64,000 nucleotides of DNA from Parapedobacter composti (GCF_900112315.1 NZ_FOLL01000004.1:62001-126000); one strand, 5' to 3'; shown: positions 17,988 through 26,606, numbered from the stretch's first letter. The notes: generated from the sequence alone by a model not told the origin. Translations and numbers: made by a program.

Positions 17988-19235
17988 TTACTCGGATTGG
18001 GTAATCATCAGCGCGGCAACGGTCAGGTTATTGCGCGCATCGATTAAGATGGCGCCGCCGTTAGCTTTGTTTGCCACGTAAGAATCAATGGCCAGCGGGT
18101 CGGCCGATTTGAACTGGACTTTACCGATATCATTCAACCCGAAATCGCCGCCCGGCGATTTTTCCAGCGTTTGCATGTCAACGCGGTAAACCACGTCCTG
18201 TATTTTCACCTTGGCCACTTTGCCATGGTGCTGCAATAGGTATACCTGGCCGGTATCAAGCGGGCGTGTATCCATCCAGCAGATTTCCGCTTCGAACTGT
18301 TGCGACACAGCCGGCTGTTCATTTTGCTTGACCAGAATATCGCCCCGGCTGATATCGATATCGTCCTTCAGGTGAATAACCACGGATGCGCCGTCCTCGG
18401 CAACATCCAGCGTTTGCGCGGCCAACTCTATGCGTTCGATAACGCTGCTGAACCCCGAGGGCAGCACAACTACCGGATCCCCTACCCGGAATTCGCCACC
18501 GACGACGCGGCCTGCATACCCCCGATAGTCATGAAGTTCGTCTGTCTGCGGCCTGATGACCCATTGCACGGGAAACCGGGCCTGCGCGGTTTCCCTCGCT
18601 TTGCTGACAGTAACCGTCTCCAAGAACCCAAGCAGTGGTTTCCCTGTATACCACGGCATGTTTGCCGACGGGTTAACGATGTTATCACCCTTTAAAGCAC
18701 TGACAGGGATATAGTCGACTTGGCGGATATTCAGGCTTTCTGTAAGCCGCTCGTAGTCTTCTTTCACCTTATCGAACACCGCCCAGTCATAATCGACCAT
18801 GTCCATCTTGTTCACGCAGACCAAGACATTGGGAATAGCCAGCAACGATACGATGAATGAGTGCCTGCGCGTCTGTTCTACAACCCCCTTCCGGGCATCG
18901 ATCAGGATGATGGCCAGGTCGGAATTGGAAGCACCGGTAACCATGTTGCGGGTATATTGGATATGTCCGGGCGCGTCCGCAATAATGAATTTGCGCGCTT
19001 CAGTTTGGAAGTATTTGTATGCTACATCGATGGTGATACCTTGTTCCCGCTCGGCTTTCAGCCCATCGGTCAGTATCGCCAAATCCAGCGTACCGTCGTT
19101 ATTCTTGCGGTTGGCGCGTTGTATGGCCTCTAATTGGTCGTCCAGCACCGAATTCGTGTCATATAACAGCCTCCCGATAAGGGTACTTTTCCCGTCGTCC
19201 ACACTGCCCGCTGTGATGAATTTGAGTATATCCAT
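17988..19235 (-). CDS. cysN: Sulfate adenylyltransferase subunit 1 (GTPase)
   Basis: GTPase subunit of ATP sulfurylase, which couples GTP hydrolysis to formation of adenylyl sulfate (APS) by CysD. The 415-residue protein starts MDILKFITAGSVDDGKSTLIGRL, with the P-loop GSVDDGKST. DAPGHIQYTRNM is the G3 box and VNKMDMVDYD the G4 box, followed by two beta-barrel domains like those of EF-Tu. It is not fused to an APS kinase, in agreement with the APS reductase type of CysH in the same operon. The frame is open 49 codons upstream into the cysD region, but the family start is clear. Last gene of the operon, before a strong terminator. Confidence 0.95.
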   Translation of the reverse strand: MDILKFITAGSVDDGKSTLIGRLLYDTNSVLDDQLEAIQRANRKNNDGTLDLAILTDGLKAEREQGITIDVAYKYFQTEARKFIIADAPGHIQYTRNMVTGASNSDLAIILIDARKGVVEQTRRHSFIVSLLAIPNVLVCVNKMDMVDYDWAVFDKVKEDYERLTESLNIRQVDYIPVSALKGDNIVNPSANMPWYTGKPLLGFLETVTVSKARETAQARFPVQWVIRPQTDELHDYRGYAGRVVGGEFRVGDPVVVLPSGFSSVIERIELAAQTLDVAEDGASVVIHLKDDIDISRGDILVKQNEQPAVSQQFEAEICWMDTRPLDTGQVYLLQHHGKVAKVKIQDVVYRVDMQTLEKSPGGDFGLNDIGKVQFKSADPLAIDSYVANKANGGAILIDARNNLTVAALMITQSE

Positions 19236-19269
19236 TACTATCAGATTATCGTTCGTCTTTTCTTTGTTA

Positions 19270-20160
19270 TTAAAAATATCCGCTCTTTTTGCGGTCTTCC
19301 ATGGCGGCTTCAGATACTTTATCGTCCATCCTTGCACCGCGTTCGCTAATCTTGGATAAGCGAATTTCTTCGATGATATCATCGATATGGTAGGCCTCCG
19401 AGGGTACAGCTGCGGTGCAGGTCATGTCTCCTACCGTACGGAAGCGTACTTTCCGGTATTCGATTACATCTTCGTGATCGATATTCAGGAACTCCGCTGC
19501 CGCCATCAGCTGGCCATTGCGGGTAATGACATCCCGTTCGTGTGAGAAATAGATGGACGGAAGTTTAATGTTCTCCCTGCGGATGTAGTTCCAGACATCC
19601 AGTTCTGTCCAATTGCTGATGGGAAATACACGTACGTTCTCCCCTTTCTGGATTCGGCCGTTGTAGATGTTCCATAATTCAGGCCGTTGCCGTTTCGGAT
19701 CCCATTGGCCAAACTCATCGCGCACCGAAAAGATCCGTTCTTTGGCTCGTGCTTTTTCCTCATCCCTCCGCGCGCCGCCGATACAGGCATCAAACCCGTG
19801 CTCGGCAATCGTGTCGAGAAGGGTAACAGTCTGCAATGCGTTACGGCTTGCGTTTTTTCCCTTTTGTTCCACCACTTTGCCGGCGTCTATGCTATCCTGT
19901 ACGTATCCTACGATCAACCTTTCGCCCAGCCGGGCCACAAGCTCGTCACGGAACGCGATGGTTTCCGGAAAATTATGCCCGGTATCGATGTGTACCAGGG
20001 GAAAGGGAAATTTACCCGGCCGGAATGCCTTTTCAGCCAGGTGGACCAACGTAATGGAATCCTTTCCTCCGGAAAACAGCAACGCAGGCTTTTCGAACTG
20101 CCCGGCCACTTCACGCAGAATGTATATAGCCTCTGCCTCTAAATGGTCTAAATAATCCAT
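19270..20160 (-). CDS. cysD: Sulfate adenylyltransferase subunit 2
   Basis: Catalytic subunit of ATP sulfurylase: ATP plus sulfate gives APS and pyrophosphate. The 296-residue protein has the PP-loop LLFSGGKDSITLVHLAEKAF near residues 28-40, the following VHIDTGHNFPET, and CIGGARRDEEKARAKERIFS, all typical of the PAPS reductase/sulfurylase fold. The C-terminal end (MEDRKKSGYF) is the standard CysD tail. It precedes cysN by 34 bases, as expected for the heterodimer partners. Upstream lies cysH with a 42-base gap. Confidence 0.96.
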   Translation of the reverse strand: MDYLDHLEAEAIYILREVAGQFEKPALLFSGGKDSITLVHLAEKAFRPGKFPFPLVHIDTGHNFPETIAFRDELVARLGERLIVGYVQDSIDAGKVVEQKGKNASRNALQTVTLLDTIAEHGFDACIGGARRDEEKARAKERIFSVRDEFGQWDPKRQRPELWNIYNGRIQKGENVRVFPISNWTELDVWNYIRRENIKLPSIYFSHERDVITRNGQLMAAAEFLNIDHEDVIEYRKVRFRTVGDMTCTAAVPSEAYHIDDIIEEIRLSKISERGARMDDKVSEAAMEDRKKSGYF

Positions 20161-20202
20161 GTTTGTTGTCTGTATTATAATAATGTGTTCAATCTTACCG
20201 CA

Positions 20203-20907
20203 CTATGACGCCGCATGTAGCCCGCATTCTTTCTTGCTTTGGTCTTCCCACCACCAGCGCCCGGCCCGGAAGTCCTCCCCTTCCCTGACCGCCCGTGTGC
20301 ACGGTGCGCAGCCGATACTCGGAAATCCTTTGTCATGCAACGGATTATACGGAATGTGGTTCGCCTTTGCATACGACCATACCTGATCCAATGTCCAATC
20401 GTATATGGGATGAAACTTGGCGAGCTGGTTGCCGGCATCCCATTCCACCTGCGACATGCCCTGCCTGTTGTCTGACTGTTCTGCCCGGATGCCGGTTATC
20501 CAGCATACTGCGCCTGCCAATGCCCGCCGGAGCGGTTCTATTTTACGGATACGGCAGCATTCTTTCCGGTTTTCAACGGATTCATAGAAGCTCGACGGAC
20601 CTTTTTGGCTAATGAGCCGTTGTACGGCTTGAGTGTCGGGAAAATAGGCCTCAATGTCTTTTCCATAGGTTTCCAGCGTACGGTTCCACACGTAATACGT
20701 TTCGGGGAACAGGCGGCCGGTTTCCAGCGTAAATACCCGTATGGGCAGGTCGTTGCTGAAAATAAAATGGCTAATCACCTGATCTTCTATCCCGAAGCTT
20801 GTGGAAAACACGATCTCACCGGGAAACCGGTCGGCCAGTATCGTCAGTGCTTCCGTCACCGGTTTGCCTTCTGCCAATTGTTTTATCTCATCCAGCAATA
20901 TGTTCAT
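20203..20907 (-). CDS. cysH: Adenylyl-sulfate (APS) reductase, iron-sulfur type
   Basis: Reduces APS to sulfite and AMP using thioredoxin. The 234-residue protein carries the two cysteine pairs that bind a [4Fe-4S] cluster in APS-specific enzymes: KECCRIRKIEPL near residue 115 and GCAPCTRAV near 200. The C-terminal KKECGLH contains the catalytic cysteine. The cluster pairs are absent from PAPS-specific enzymes, so APS is the expected substrate, which fits the lack of an APS kinase gene. The start codon overlaps the end of the siroheme synthase gene by 4 bases (ATGA type), so translation is coupled. Confidence 0.94.
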   Translation of the reverse strand: MNILLDEIKQLAEGKPVTEALTILADRFPGEIVFSTSFGIEDQVISHFIFSNDLPIRVFTLETGRLFPETYYVWNRTLETYGKDIEAYFPDTQAVQRLISQKGPSSFYESVENRKECCRIRKIEPLRRALAGAVCWITGIRAEQSDNRQGMSQVEWDAGNQLAKFHPIYDWTLDQVWSYAKANHIPYNPLHDKGFPSIGCAPCTRAVREGEDFRAGRWWWEDQSKKECGLHAAS

Positions 20908-21503
20908 GCGTCCTCCTTTGATGCTATAAGCGAAGCGGTATGTGCATTCAGCTGTTTCACTTTATCGGTGAAATCTCCTTTCAGCAAATCCCGCAACTGG
21001 CTCATGTAGGTTAAAGTTTCGTCAATCTCCTCCGGCAGCGCGTCATTCAGCAGTTCCTTTATCCGCTTGGCGATGGTGGGTGATTTGCCGTTGGTGGATA
21101 TCCCCAATTTAAGGTTCCCTTTCTTGACCACAGATCCCAGGTAGAAATCACAGAGTTCCGGTTTGTCCGCCACGTTGAGCAGCAAATGCCGTCTGCGGCA
21201 CGCCTGGCGGATGCGGTTATTCAAGGCCGGGTTATTTGAGGCCACCACCACCAGGTCCACGTTGTCCAAATCATGTTCGTCAAAAGCGCGTTCGTATAAC
21301 CTTACCCCGGGAAAATCTTTGGTAAATGTGCGGACGCCTTCGCTTATCTGCTTGGCGACCACCGTGACGGAAGCATACGGACTATTTCCCAGTAACGCCG
21401 TGAGTTTTTCAAGCGCTACATGGCTACCGCCTACCAGAAGCGTATGCAACTGGTTCAATTGCAGAAAGACAGGAAACAATTCGTTGCTGGCTGCCGTTGT
21501 CAT
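20904..21503 (-). CDS. Precorrin-2 dehydrogenase / sirohydrochlorin ferrochelatase (siroheme synthase N-terminal domain)
   Basis: A 199-residue protein matching the N-terminal half of CysG (Met8p-like): NAD-binding LLVGGSHVALEKLTALL, VVASNNPALNNRIRQACRR, and the conserved NVADKPELCDFYLGSVVKKGNLKLGISTNGKSPTIAKRIKE block. It converts precorrin-2 to sirohydrochlorin and inserts iron, giving siroheme for sulfite reductase. The methyltransferase half of CysG is a separate gene (21500-22270) that overlaps it by 4 bases. Both are in the operon with the siroheme enzyme that needs the cofactor. Confidence 0.92.
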   Translation of the reverse strand: MTTAASNELFPVFLQLNQLHTLLVGGSHVALEKLTALLGNSPYASVTVVAKQISEGVRTFTKDFPGVRLYERAFDEHDLDNVDLVVVASNNPALNNRIRQACRRRHLLLNVADKPELCDFYLGSVVKKGNLKLGISTNGKSPTIAKRIKELLNDALPEEIDETLTYMSQLRDLLKGDFTDKVKQLNAHTASLIASKEDA

Positions 21504-22270
21504 ACCGCTATGCTGTTATGTTGCTGTACGGCAAAATGCTCATGCTTAGCCACCACGTCGCCGATAATGATTACCGCCGGAGCCGCAATTTGCAGTTGCT
21601 TTACCCGCGCCGATATGGTGTCCATGGTACCGAGCGCCACTTTTTCGTCTGGGAGTGATCCGTTTTGCACCACGGCCACGGGCAGACCGCCCTTTCCCTC
21701 GCGCTGGTAAATTCCGGTGATTTCGGCGAGCTTATTGAGCCCCATTAAAACGACGACTGTGGCGTTCGTTTTGGCTGCGGCATACAGGTCGTCGGAAACG
21801 ACACCCGCCGTGGTTGCACCGGTGATAACCCAGAAACTCTCACTTATTCCTCGGTATGTCAGCGGGATTCCCTGCAATCCGGCCAAAGCAATGGCGCTGG
21901 AGACGCCGGGGATGGCCGCGGCAGGGATATGGTGCTTGGCTGCGAAATCAAGTTCCTCCCCTCCCCGTCCAAACACAAACGGGTCGCCGCCCTTAAGGCG
22001 TACAACATGGCCATGGGACCGCGCATACGCTACCATCATCTCGTTGATCTGCTGCTGGCTATATGCATGGTGGTTAGCCCGCTTCCCTACAAACACATGG
22101 ACGGCCTCCTTGGGCGTGTATTCCAGTAACGCCTCATTAACCAGCGCATCATAAAGCACCACATCGGCGGTTGCCAACGCCTTCAACCCCTTAAGGCTTA
22201 TGAGGTCGGCATCGCCCGGCCCTGCTCCCACCAACGTTATTTTTGGATAACGGTTCATTCGTTCAATCAT
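21500..22270 (-). CDS. cobA: Uroporphyrinogen-III C-methyltransferase
   Basis: Adds two methyl groups from S-adenosylmethionine to uroporphyrinogen III, giving precorrin-2. The 256-residue protein has ITLVGAGPGDADLISLKGLKAL at the N-terminus, VVRLKGGDPFVFGRGGEE in the middle and PAAAIPGVSSAIALAG and LTYRG after it, all hallmarks of the SUMT family. The natural start may be either the first Met (22270) or the Met five codons later, just before NRYPKI. It lies 6 bases downstream of the sulfite reductase gene and overlaps the next gene by 4 bases. No vitamin B12 genes are nearby, so siroheme is the probable product. Confidence 0.95.
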   Translation of the reverse strand: MIERMNRYPKITLVGAGPGDADLISLKGLKALATADVVLYDALVNEALLEYTPKEAVHVFVGKRANHHAYSQQQINEMMVAYARSHGHVVRLKGGDPFVFGRGGEELDFAAKHHIPAAAIPGVSSAIALAGLQGIPLTYRGISESFWVITGATTAGVVSDDLYAAAKTNATVVVLMGLNKLAEITGIYQREGKGGLPVAVVQNGSLPDEKVALGTMDTISARVKQLQIAAPAVIIIGDVVAKHEHFAVQQHNSIAV

Positions 22271-22276
22271 TAGTTA

Positions 22277-24385
22277 TTATGCGCTGACCGTGTCACTGGA
22301 TTCCCTTTTGGCAAGTGACGCTCCGTAAAATGCCGTGGCAGCAGCCAGGTATTCTTTTGCAAAGGATTCCGACGGCTCGTGCTTATTGATTTCCAGCACC
22401 TGCGCACCAAAGCTGCCCGCGAAGGGAAACTCTCCCGTTTCAACGAAATGCGTGTCAAAATCTTTGATGATGGCGTGCTGTGAACTGCTGTGGACGCCCT
22501 TATCGAGCAGCAACGCCTTTGCGGCGCTGACAAATACGCTGTATGCATGATAAATGGCATCCGCATAAGCCCCGGCGTTGAAGCTTTCGTTGGCCCACCC
22601 GAGTTTTTCCTCCGCTTCAAACAACAACGTGGCAACCAAATCAATCACCACACCTGCACATTCGCCCACGCCAATTGCGGTCTGGAAAGTTTCTTCATGG
22701 CCCCAATCCACGAACTCATCATCCGTTAAGGTAGTGAGATCGGCCAGGGGTTTCAGCAACCGGTAGAAATAATCTTTTGTCTGCCTGTCGTAATACTGGT
22801 GGAACAGCTCGCCCTCATGCGCATTCGCTGCATAATCGTCCAACAGGAGGCGCAATACATCCGTCACTCTTTTGGAGGGCACTTTTACAACCCTATCTGC
22901 GGCACGCCCGATGCCATCGCCAAGGGTACCGCCCCCAAGCATCACCTGGGCAGCCGGCACCACTTTACCTGCCGCTTTCAACGAACTGCCATGCAGCCCG
23001 ATATGAGCCAGCCCATGCTGGCCGCAGGAGTTCATGCAGCCGCTGATTTTAATCTTCAGCTCCCGGTTATACACCAGATCTGCATACTCATCGTAAATCA
23101 ATTTTTCAAGCACCCGGGCCATTTCCGTGCTATTTGAAATGCCCAGGTTACACGTATCCGTACCGGGGCAGGTCGTCACATCGGCTACGCTGTCGAATCC
23201 CGGGGCTGCCAGCCCGAGTTCGTCCAATACCGCATAGATATGCGGCAGGGATTCCTTGCGGACAAATTTAAATAAGAAGCCTTGGTTTTGCGTGATGCGG
23301 ATTTCGTCAGCAATGTGTCCCCGCAAACCGTCAACCAACTTCCTGGCCTTCCAGGTAGGCAGGTCGCCGGTAGACACCTTTACGTATACGATGTAGAACC
23401 CAGCTTGCTTCTGTGGTGACACATTTGTTTTTTCCCATAATTCATAAGCTACTGGATTTTCAATTGTTACCGATGGCACCTGAACCGTTTCCGGAGGTTC
23501 GGGCTGGGGTACCGTATCGCGATCAATCACAAATGACTTCACCTTGTTGGCCGTACGTTCCTCGTCTATCAGACGCAACACCTCTTCCAGTCCTATTTTT
23601 TGAATCAAAAACTTAAACCGTGCCTTGTTGCGATTGTTACGTTCGCCGTAACGGTCGAATACCCGGATAACGCTTTCTGAATAGGGAATCAGTTGGTCTT
23701 CCGGCAGAAACTCATGCACCACATGCGCAATCATCGGCTGGGCGCCCAGTCCGCCCCCGAGCATCACCTTAAAACCACGCTGCTCTACGCCATTCACCGT
23801 CCGGATTTTCGGGATAAATCCTAAATCGTGTGCATAGGTAAAAGCCGTATCCCGCACACTGGAGGAAAATGCGAACTTAAACTTGCGTCCCATTTCCTGG
23901 CAAATCGGATTGCGGAGAAAATAAGCGAACAACGCATGCGCGTATGGCGACACATCAAAGGGTTCTTCCGGATCGATGCCTGCCGTGGGCGAGGCCGTAA
24001 CATTGCGCACGGTGTTTCCGCAGGCTTCCCGCAGGGTTATATCATCCTGCGCCAGTTTAGCCCACAATTCAGGCGTCTTATCAAGACTCACATAATGGAT
24101 TTGAATGTCCTGGCGGGTGGTCAGGTGTAGATTGCGGCTCGCATATTCGTCTGAAATATCAGCAATGCGCAGCAATTGTTTAAACGTTACTTTGCCGAAG
24201 GGCAATTTAATCCGCACCATCTGAACCCCCGGCTGCCGCTGGCCATAAACGCCGCGGGCAAGCCGCAGGCTGCGGAACTTTTCATCGGCAATTTTGCCTT
24301 CATGAAACGCCCGGATCTTGCGTTCGAGTTCGATGATTTCTTTTTCGACAACGGGATTTTCCAGTTCGGTCCTGAAACTTTGCAT
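22277..24385 (-). CDS. Siroheme sulfite (nitrite) reductase with C-terminal HEPN-like domain
   Basis: Six-electron reductase, sulfite to sulfide, in the cytoplasm. The 702-residue protein has two ferredoxin-like and siroheme half-domains. The cluster and siroheme ligands are Cys406 and Cys412 (TTCPGTDTCNLG) and Cys450 and Cys454 (SGCMNSCGQHG), and HLTTRQDIQIHYV lies near residue 88. Residues about 585-695 are an extra all-helical region (YADAIYHAYSVFVSAAKALLL) that resembles a HEPN domain but has no R-x4-6-H nuclease motif. The assimilatory context (cysHDN, siroheme genes) makes sulfite the likely substrate; nitrite cannot be excluded. It is the first structural gene of the operon, behind the attenuator described separately. 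Confidence 0.9.
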   Translation of the reverse strand: MQSFRTELENPVVEKEIIELERKIRAFHEGKIADEKFRSLRLARGVYGQRQPGVQMVRIKLPFGKVTFKQLLRIADISDEYASRNLHLTTRQDIQIHYVSLDKTPELWAKLAQDDITLREACGNTVRNVTASPTAGIDPEEPFDVSPYAHALFAYFLRNPICQEMGRKFKFAFSSSVRDTAFTYAHDLGFIPKIRTVNGVEQRGFKVMLGGGLGAQPMIAHVVHEFLPEDQLIPYSESVIRVFDRYGERNNRNKARFKFLIQKIGLEEVLRLIDEERTANKVKSFVIDRDTVPQPEPPETVQVPSVTIENPVAYELWEKTNVSPQKQAGFYIVYVKVSTGDLPTWKARKLVDGLRGHIADEIRITQNQGFLFKFVRKESLPHIYAVLDELGLAAPGFDSVADVTTCPGTDTCNLGISNSTEMARVLEKLIYDEYADLVYNRELKIKISGCMNSCGQHGLAHIGLHGSSLKAAGKVVPAAQVMLGGGTLGDGIGRAADRVVKVPSKRVTDVLRLLLDDYAANAHEGELFHQYYDRQTKDYFYRLLKPLADLTTLTDDEFVDWGHEETFQTAIGVGECAGVVIDLVATLLFEAEEKLGWANESFNAGAYADAIYHAYSVFVSAAKALLLDKGVHSSSQHAIIKDFDTHFVETGEFPFAGSFGAQVLEINKHEPSESFAKEYLAAATAFYGASLAKRESSDTVSA

Positions 24386-24410
24386 GGATGTTGTTTAGCT
24401 TTATGTATAA

Positions 24411-24484
24411 TAAAAAACCTCCCTAAATCAATTAGCGGAGGCTGTCTTCTACTTATGCAGCGGACACGGTGTGTAACAGCCTCC
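24411..24484 (-). promoter_or_regulatory. Transcription attenuator of the sulfate operon (antiterminator/terminator pair)
   Basis: Read on the minus strand, GGAGGCTGT (24476-24484) can pair with ACAGCCTCC (24437-24445), a perfect 9-bp stem. The CCTCC end of the second arm can pair instead with GGAGG (24418-24422), extended by CTAA/TTAG within the loop, giving a hairpin followed at once by six T (24412-24417). The two structures are mutually exclusive. The terminator ends about 25 bases before the sulfite reductase ATG. This is the arrangement of trp-type attenuators; the Cys-Cys leader peptide gene sits just upstream. Confidence 0.78.
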
Positions 24485-24486
24485 CT

Positions 24487-24519
24487 TTAAACAAGGGCCA
24501 TACAACAGGGCACCGGCAT
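24487..24519 (-). CDS. Putative cysteine leader peptide MPVPCCMALV
   Basis: A 10-residue open reading frame, MPVPCCMALV, with tandem TGT-TGT cysteine codons followed by a Met codon. Its TAA stop lies 2 bases before the first arm (GGAGGCTGT) of the antiterminator. A ribosome finishing at the stop would cover that arm and let the terminator form; one stalled on the cysteine codons would leave it free. An in-frame ATG five codons upstream exists, but the -7 box places the transcript start at about that position, so the shorter form is preferred. A second frame through the hairpin also carries Cys codons but has no ATG. Function is inferred from layout only. Confidence 0.6.
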   Translation of the reverse strand: MPVPCCMALV

Positions 24520-24538
24520 AATCGTTTGTTCCATAAGG

Positions 24539-24546
24539 CAAATATA
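24539..24546 (-). promoter_or_regulatory. -7 promoter box of the sulfate operon
   Basis: On the minus strand the bases read TATATTTG, an exact TAnnTTTG box, about 20 bases before the leader peptide ATG. No TTG is found at -33. The predicted transcript start is near 24532. Confidence 0.5.
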
Positions 24547-24693
24547 CGTAATGTATATAGAAATAGTAGAATAAATTTTTCAATTTAATCCATACGTCAT
24601 CATAAACGATTTATAATGAACATATTACGATATGTATTTGAACGCTTTTAAAAGTCTGTTGCCTGCCATTATATAAAGTCTATCAATTTTATA

Positions 24694-24701
24694 TATATTT
24701 G
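24694..24701 (+). promoter_or_regulatory. -7 promoter box for pstSCAB
   Basis: TATATTTG, exact TAnnTTTG, 20 bases before the pstS ATG. The intergenic stretch 24547-24693 between the divergent sulfate and phosphate operons is AT-rich and holds no other element I can support. Confidence 0.45.
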
Positions 24702-24721
24702 TCGCCGTCAATAATGCGGGC

Positions 24722-25711
24722 ATGAAGATAAGATTAGCCAGACGTTTTAACGCACTTTTTGGGGTTGCCGGGATACTACTGTTCCTCCCGTTTTGGAGCT
24801 GTGCGCCGAAAAATTCATCCGGAAGGGACGGCAAGAATGGTTTGCGCGGCACGGTCAGTATTTCGGGTGCATTCGCTTTATATCCTTTGGCGGTCATGTG
24901 GAGCGAGGAGTTCAAAGCCATTTACCCCGATGTCCGTTTTAACATTTCAGCCGGCGGCGCCGGTAAAGGGATTGCCGATGCGCTGAGCGGCATGGTGGAT
25001 ATCGGGCTGGTCTCAAGGGATGTCCATGAGCAGGAATTCGACCGCGGCGCATATGTGGTCCACGTGGCGAAAGATGCGGTGGTGGGCACTGTCAGTGCCC
25101 GTAACCCCAATCTTGACGCCATACTGGCAAGGGGGTTAACGCAGGAGGAACTGCAGAAAATTTTCGTTACGGGTACCGTATCCCGGTGGAATGAGGTGGA
25201 CCCATCATTTACGGCTCACGACTTGCACGTGTATGTCCGATCGGATGCGGCGGGGGCAGCAGAAACGTGGGCGGCATTTTTCGGGAAATCACAAGAAGAC
25301 CTCAGGGGGATCGGCATTTTCGGCGATCCGGGCGTCGTACAGGCCATACAGCAGAACCCTTTGGCCATCGGGTTCAACAATATCAACTATGTTTATGACC
25401 TCAAAACAAGGAAGCAGGTGGCCGATATCCGTGTGATACCCATTGATGTGGACGGCGATGGAACCATCGGACCGGACGAGGCATTTTATGGCAGTATCGA
25501 CAGCCTGACCGATGCAGTGGCAAGGGGAGCTTACCCCGCCCCACCGGCTCGCAATCTGTCATTCCTGATAAAGGGCAAACCTGAGGATGTGGTTGTGGTG
25601 GAGTTCATCAGGTTTGTGCTCACCAAAAAATCGCAGTCTATTCTGCTGGAAAACGGCTATATTCCGCTGAATGACGAACAGTTGGAGGAGGAACACGCTA
25701 AACTGAACTGA
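24722..25711 (+). CDS. pstS: Phosphate ABC transporter substrate-binding lipoprotein
   Basis: Binds phosphate in the periplasm and hands it to PstCA. The 329-residue precursor has a signal peptide with a lipoprotein cleavage site (FLPFWSC, Cys near residue 27). The PBP-like domain begins GTVSISGAFALYPLAVMW, followed by FNISAGGAGKGIADALSGMVDIGLVSRDV, with the Ser/Gly phosphate contacts, and GFNNINYVYD near the hinge. It is first in a pstSCAB operon without phoU. Phosphate is the usual substrate of the family; a related oxyanion such as tungstate or molybdate is less likely given the pst-type permeases that follow. Confidence 0.9.
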   Translation: MKIRLARRFNALFGVAGILLFLPFWSCAPKNSSGRDGKNGLRGTVSISGAFALYPLAVMWSEEFKAIYPDVRFNISAGGAGKGIADALSGMVDIGLVSRDVHEQEFDRGAYVVHVAKDAVVGTVSARNPNLDAILARGLTQEELQKIFVTGTVSRWNEVDPSFTAHDLHVYVRSDAAGAAETWAAFFGKSQEDLRGIGIFGDPGVVQAIQQNPLAIGFNNINYVYDLKTRKQVADIRVIPIDVDGDGTIGPDEAFYGSIDSLTDAVARGAYPAPPARNLSFLIKGKPEDVVVVEFIRFVLTKKSQSILLENGYIPLNDEQLEEEHAKLN

Positions 25712-25712
25712 T

Positions 25713-26606
25713 TTGAAATTTCGGATAATAAAAGACAGATTGATTGCTAATGCGATGCTGGTCCTTGCCATCGCGTCGATGTCCTTTGTTTTACTGATAG
25801 GCATCGGTCTTTATTGGAGAGCATCGCCGTTGTTCGAGACCCACAGCCTATGGTCGTTATTCAGCGGAAGCGAGTGGTCGCCCGCTTCCGGCAAGTTCGG
25901 CTTCTACCCGTTTATCATGGGAACACTGTGGGTCACGTTTATCGCTGTTGTGGTGGCACTGCCCTTATGCTTGCTTACCGCCATCTATCTGACGGAATAT
26001 GCCAAATCGAGCGTACGCAAGGTTATTCTGCCCCTGGTGAATATCCTTGCCGGCATTCCACCTGTCATTTATGGCGTATGGGGTATCTTTTTTGTGGTAC
26101 CGATAGTGCGGGAATATGTAGGCCCCGCGTTCACCGAGTATTCCAGCGGATATACCGTGCTGACCGGCGGAGTGGTGCTTGCCGTAATGATTTTTCCCAT
26201 ATTGGTGAGCATAGTGTCTGAAGTGCTGCGCACCATCCCCAAGGAATTAAAAGACGCTTCCCTGTCGCTGGGCGCAACAAAGTGGGAGACCATCAAGAAA
26301 GTTGTGCTCAAGCGGGCGCTTCCGGGCGTATTTGCCGCTACGGTTTTGGCAATATCGCGCGCATTCGGCGAAACGGTGGCCGTGCTGATGGTATGCGGCA
26401 ATGTGCCGTTGGCTCCTGGATCCGTCTTTGATGGCGGGTATCCGCTACCCGCGCTTATAGCTAACAATTTCGGCGAAATGATGTCCATACCGCTATACGA
26501 TGCAGCGCTGATGTTTGCTGCGTTATTGCTGTTTGTCATCATTTTCCTGTTCAACTGGGGTTCACGTATTATCTTAAATCGTATTGAACATAAATACAGT
26601 TCCTGA
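25713..26606 (+). CDS. pstC: Phosphate ABC transporter permease PstC
   Basis: Inner-membrane channel subunit, 297 residues, with six predicted helices (first at about 13-35) and the EAA-type loop for ATPase contact in LKDASLSLGATKWETIKKVVL. The sequence GIPPVIYGVWGIFFVVPIVRE is characteristic of PstC. The start codon is TTG, one base after the pstS stop; the ATG found 15 codons further in would remove the N-terminal amphipathic segment, so TTG is preferred. It pairs with PstA, which follows with a TGATG overlap. Confidence 0.92.
   Translation: MKFRIIKDRLIANAMLVLAIASMSFVLLIGIGLYWRASPLFETHSLWSLFSGSEWSPASGKFGFYPFIMGTLWVTFIAVVVALPLCLLTAIYLTEYAKSSVRKVILPLVNILAGIPPVIYGVWGIFFVVPIVREYVGPAFTEYSSGYTVLTGGVVLAVMIFPILVSIVSEVLRTIPKELKDASLSLGATKWETIKKVVLKRALPGVFAATVLAISRAFGETVAVLMVCGNVPLAPGSVFDGGYPLPALIANNFGEMMSIPLYDAALMFAALLLFVIIFLFNWGSRIILNRIEHKYSS

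Noticed and set aside
24430-24540. Alternative leader frame running through the hairpin (GGCYTPCPLHK end)
   Set aside because: It has three Cys codons but no ATG downstream of the predicted transcript start, and a ribosome in it would disrupt both stems. Kept as a possibility but not listed as a gene.
24386-24550. SAM or cobalamin riboswitch upstream of sulfite reductase
   Set aside because: The conserved core sequences of SAM-I, SAM-II and cobalamin riboswitches are not seen; the region is better explained by a leader peptide and alternative stems.
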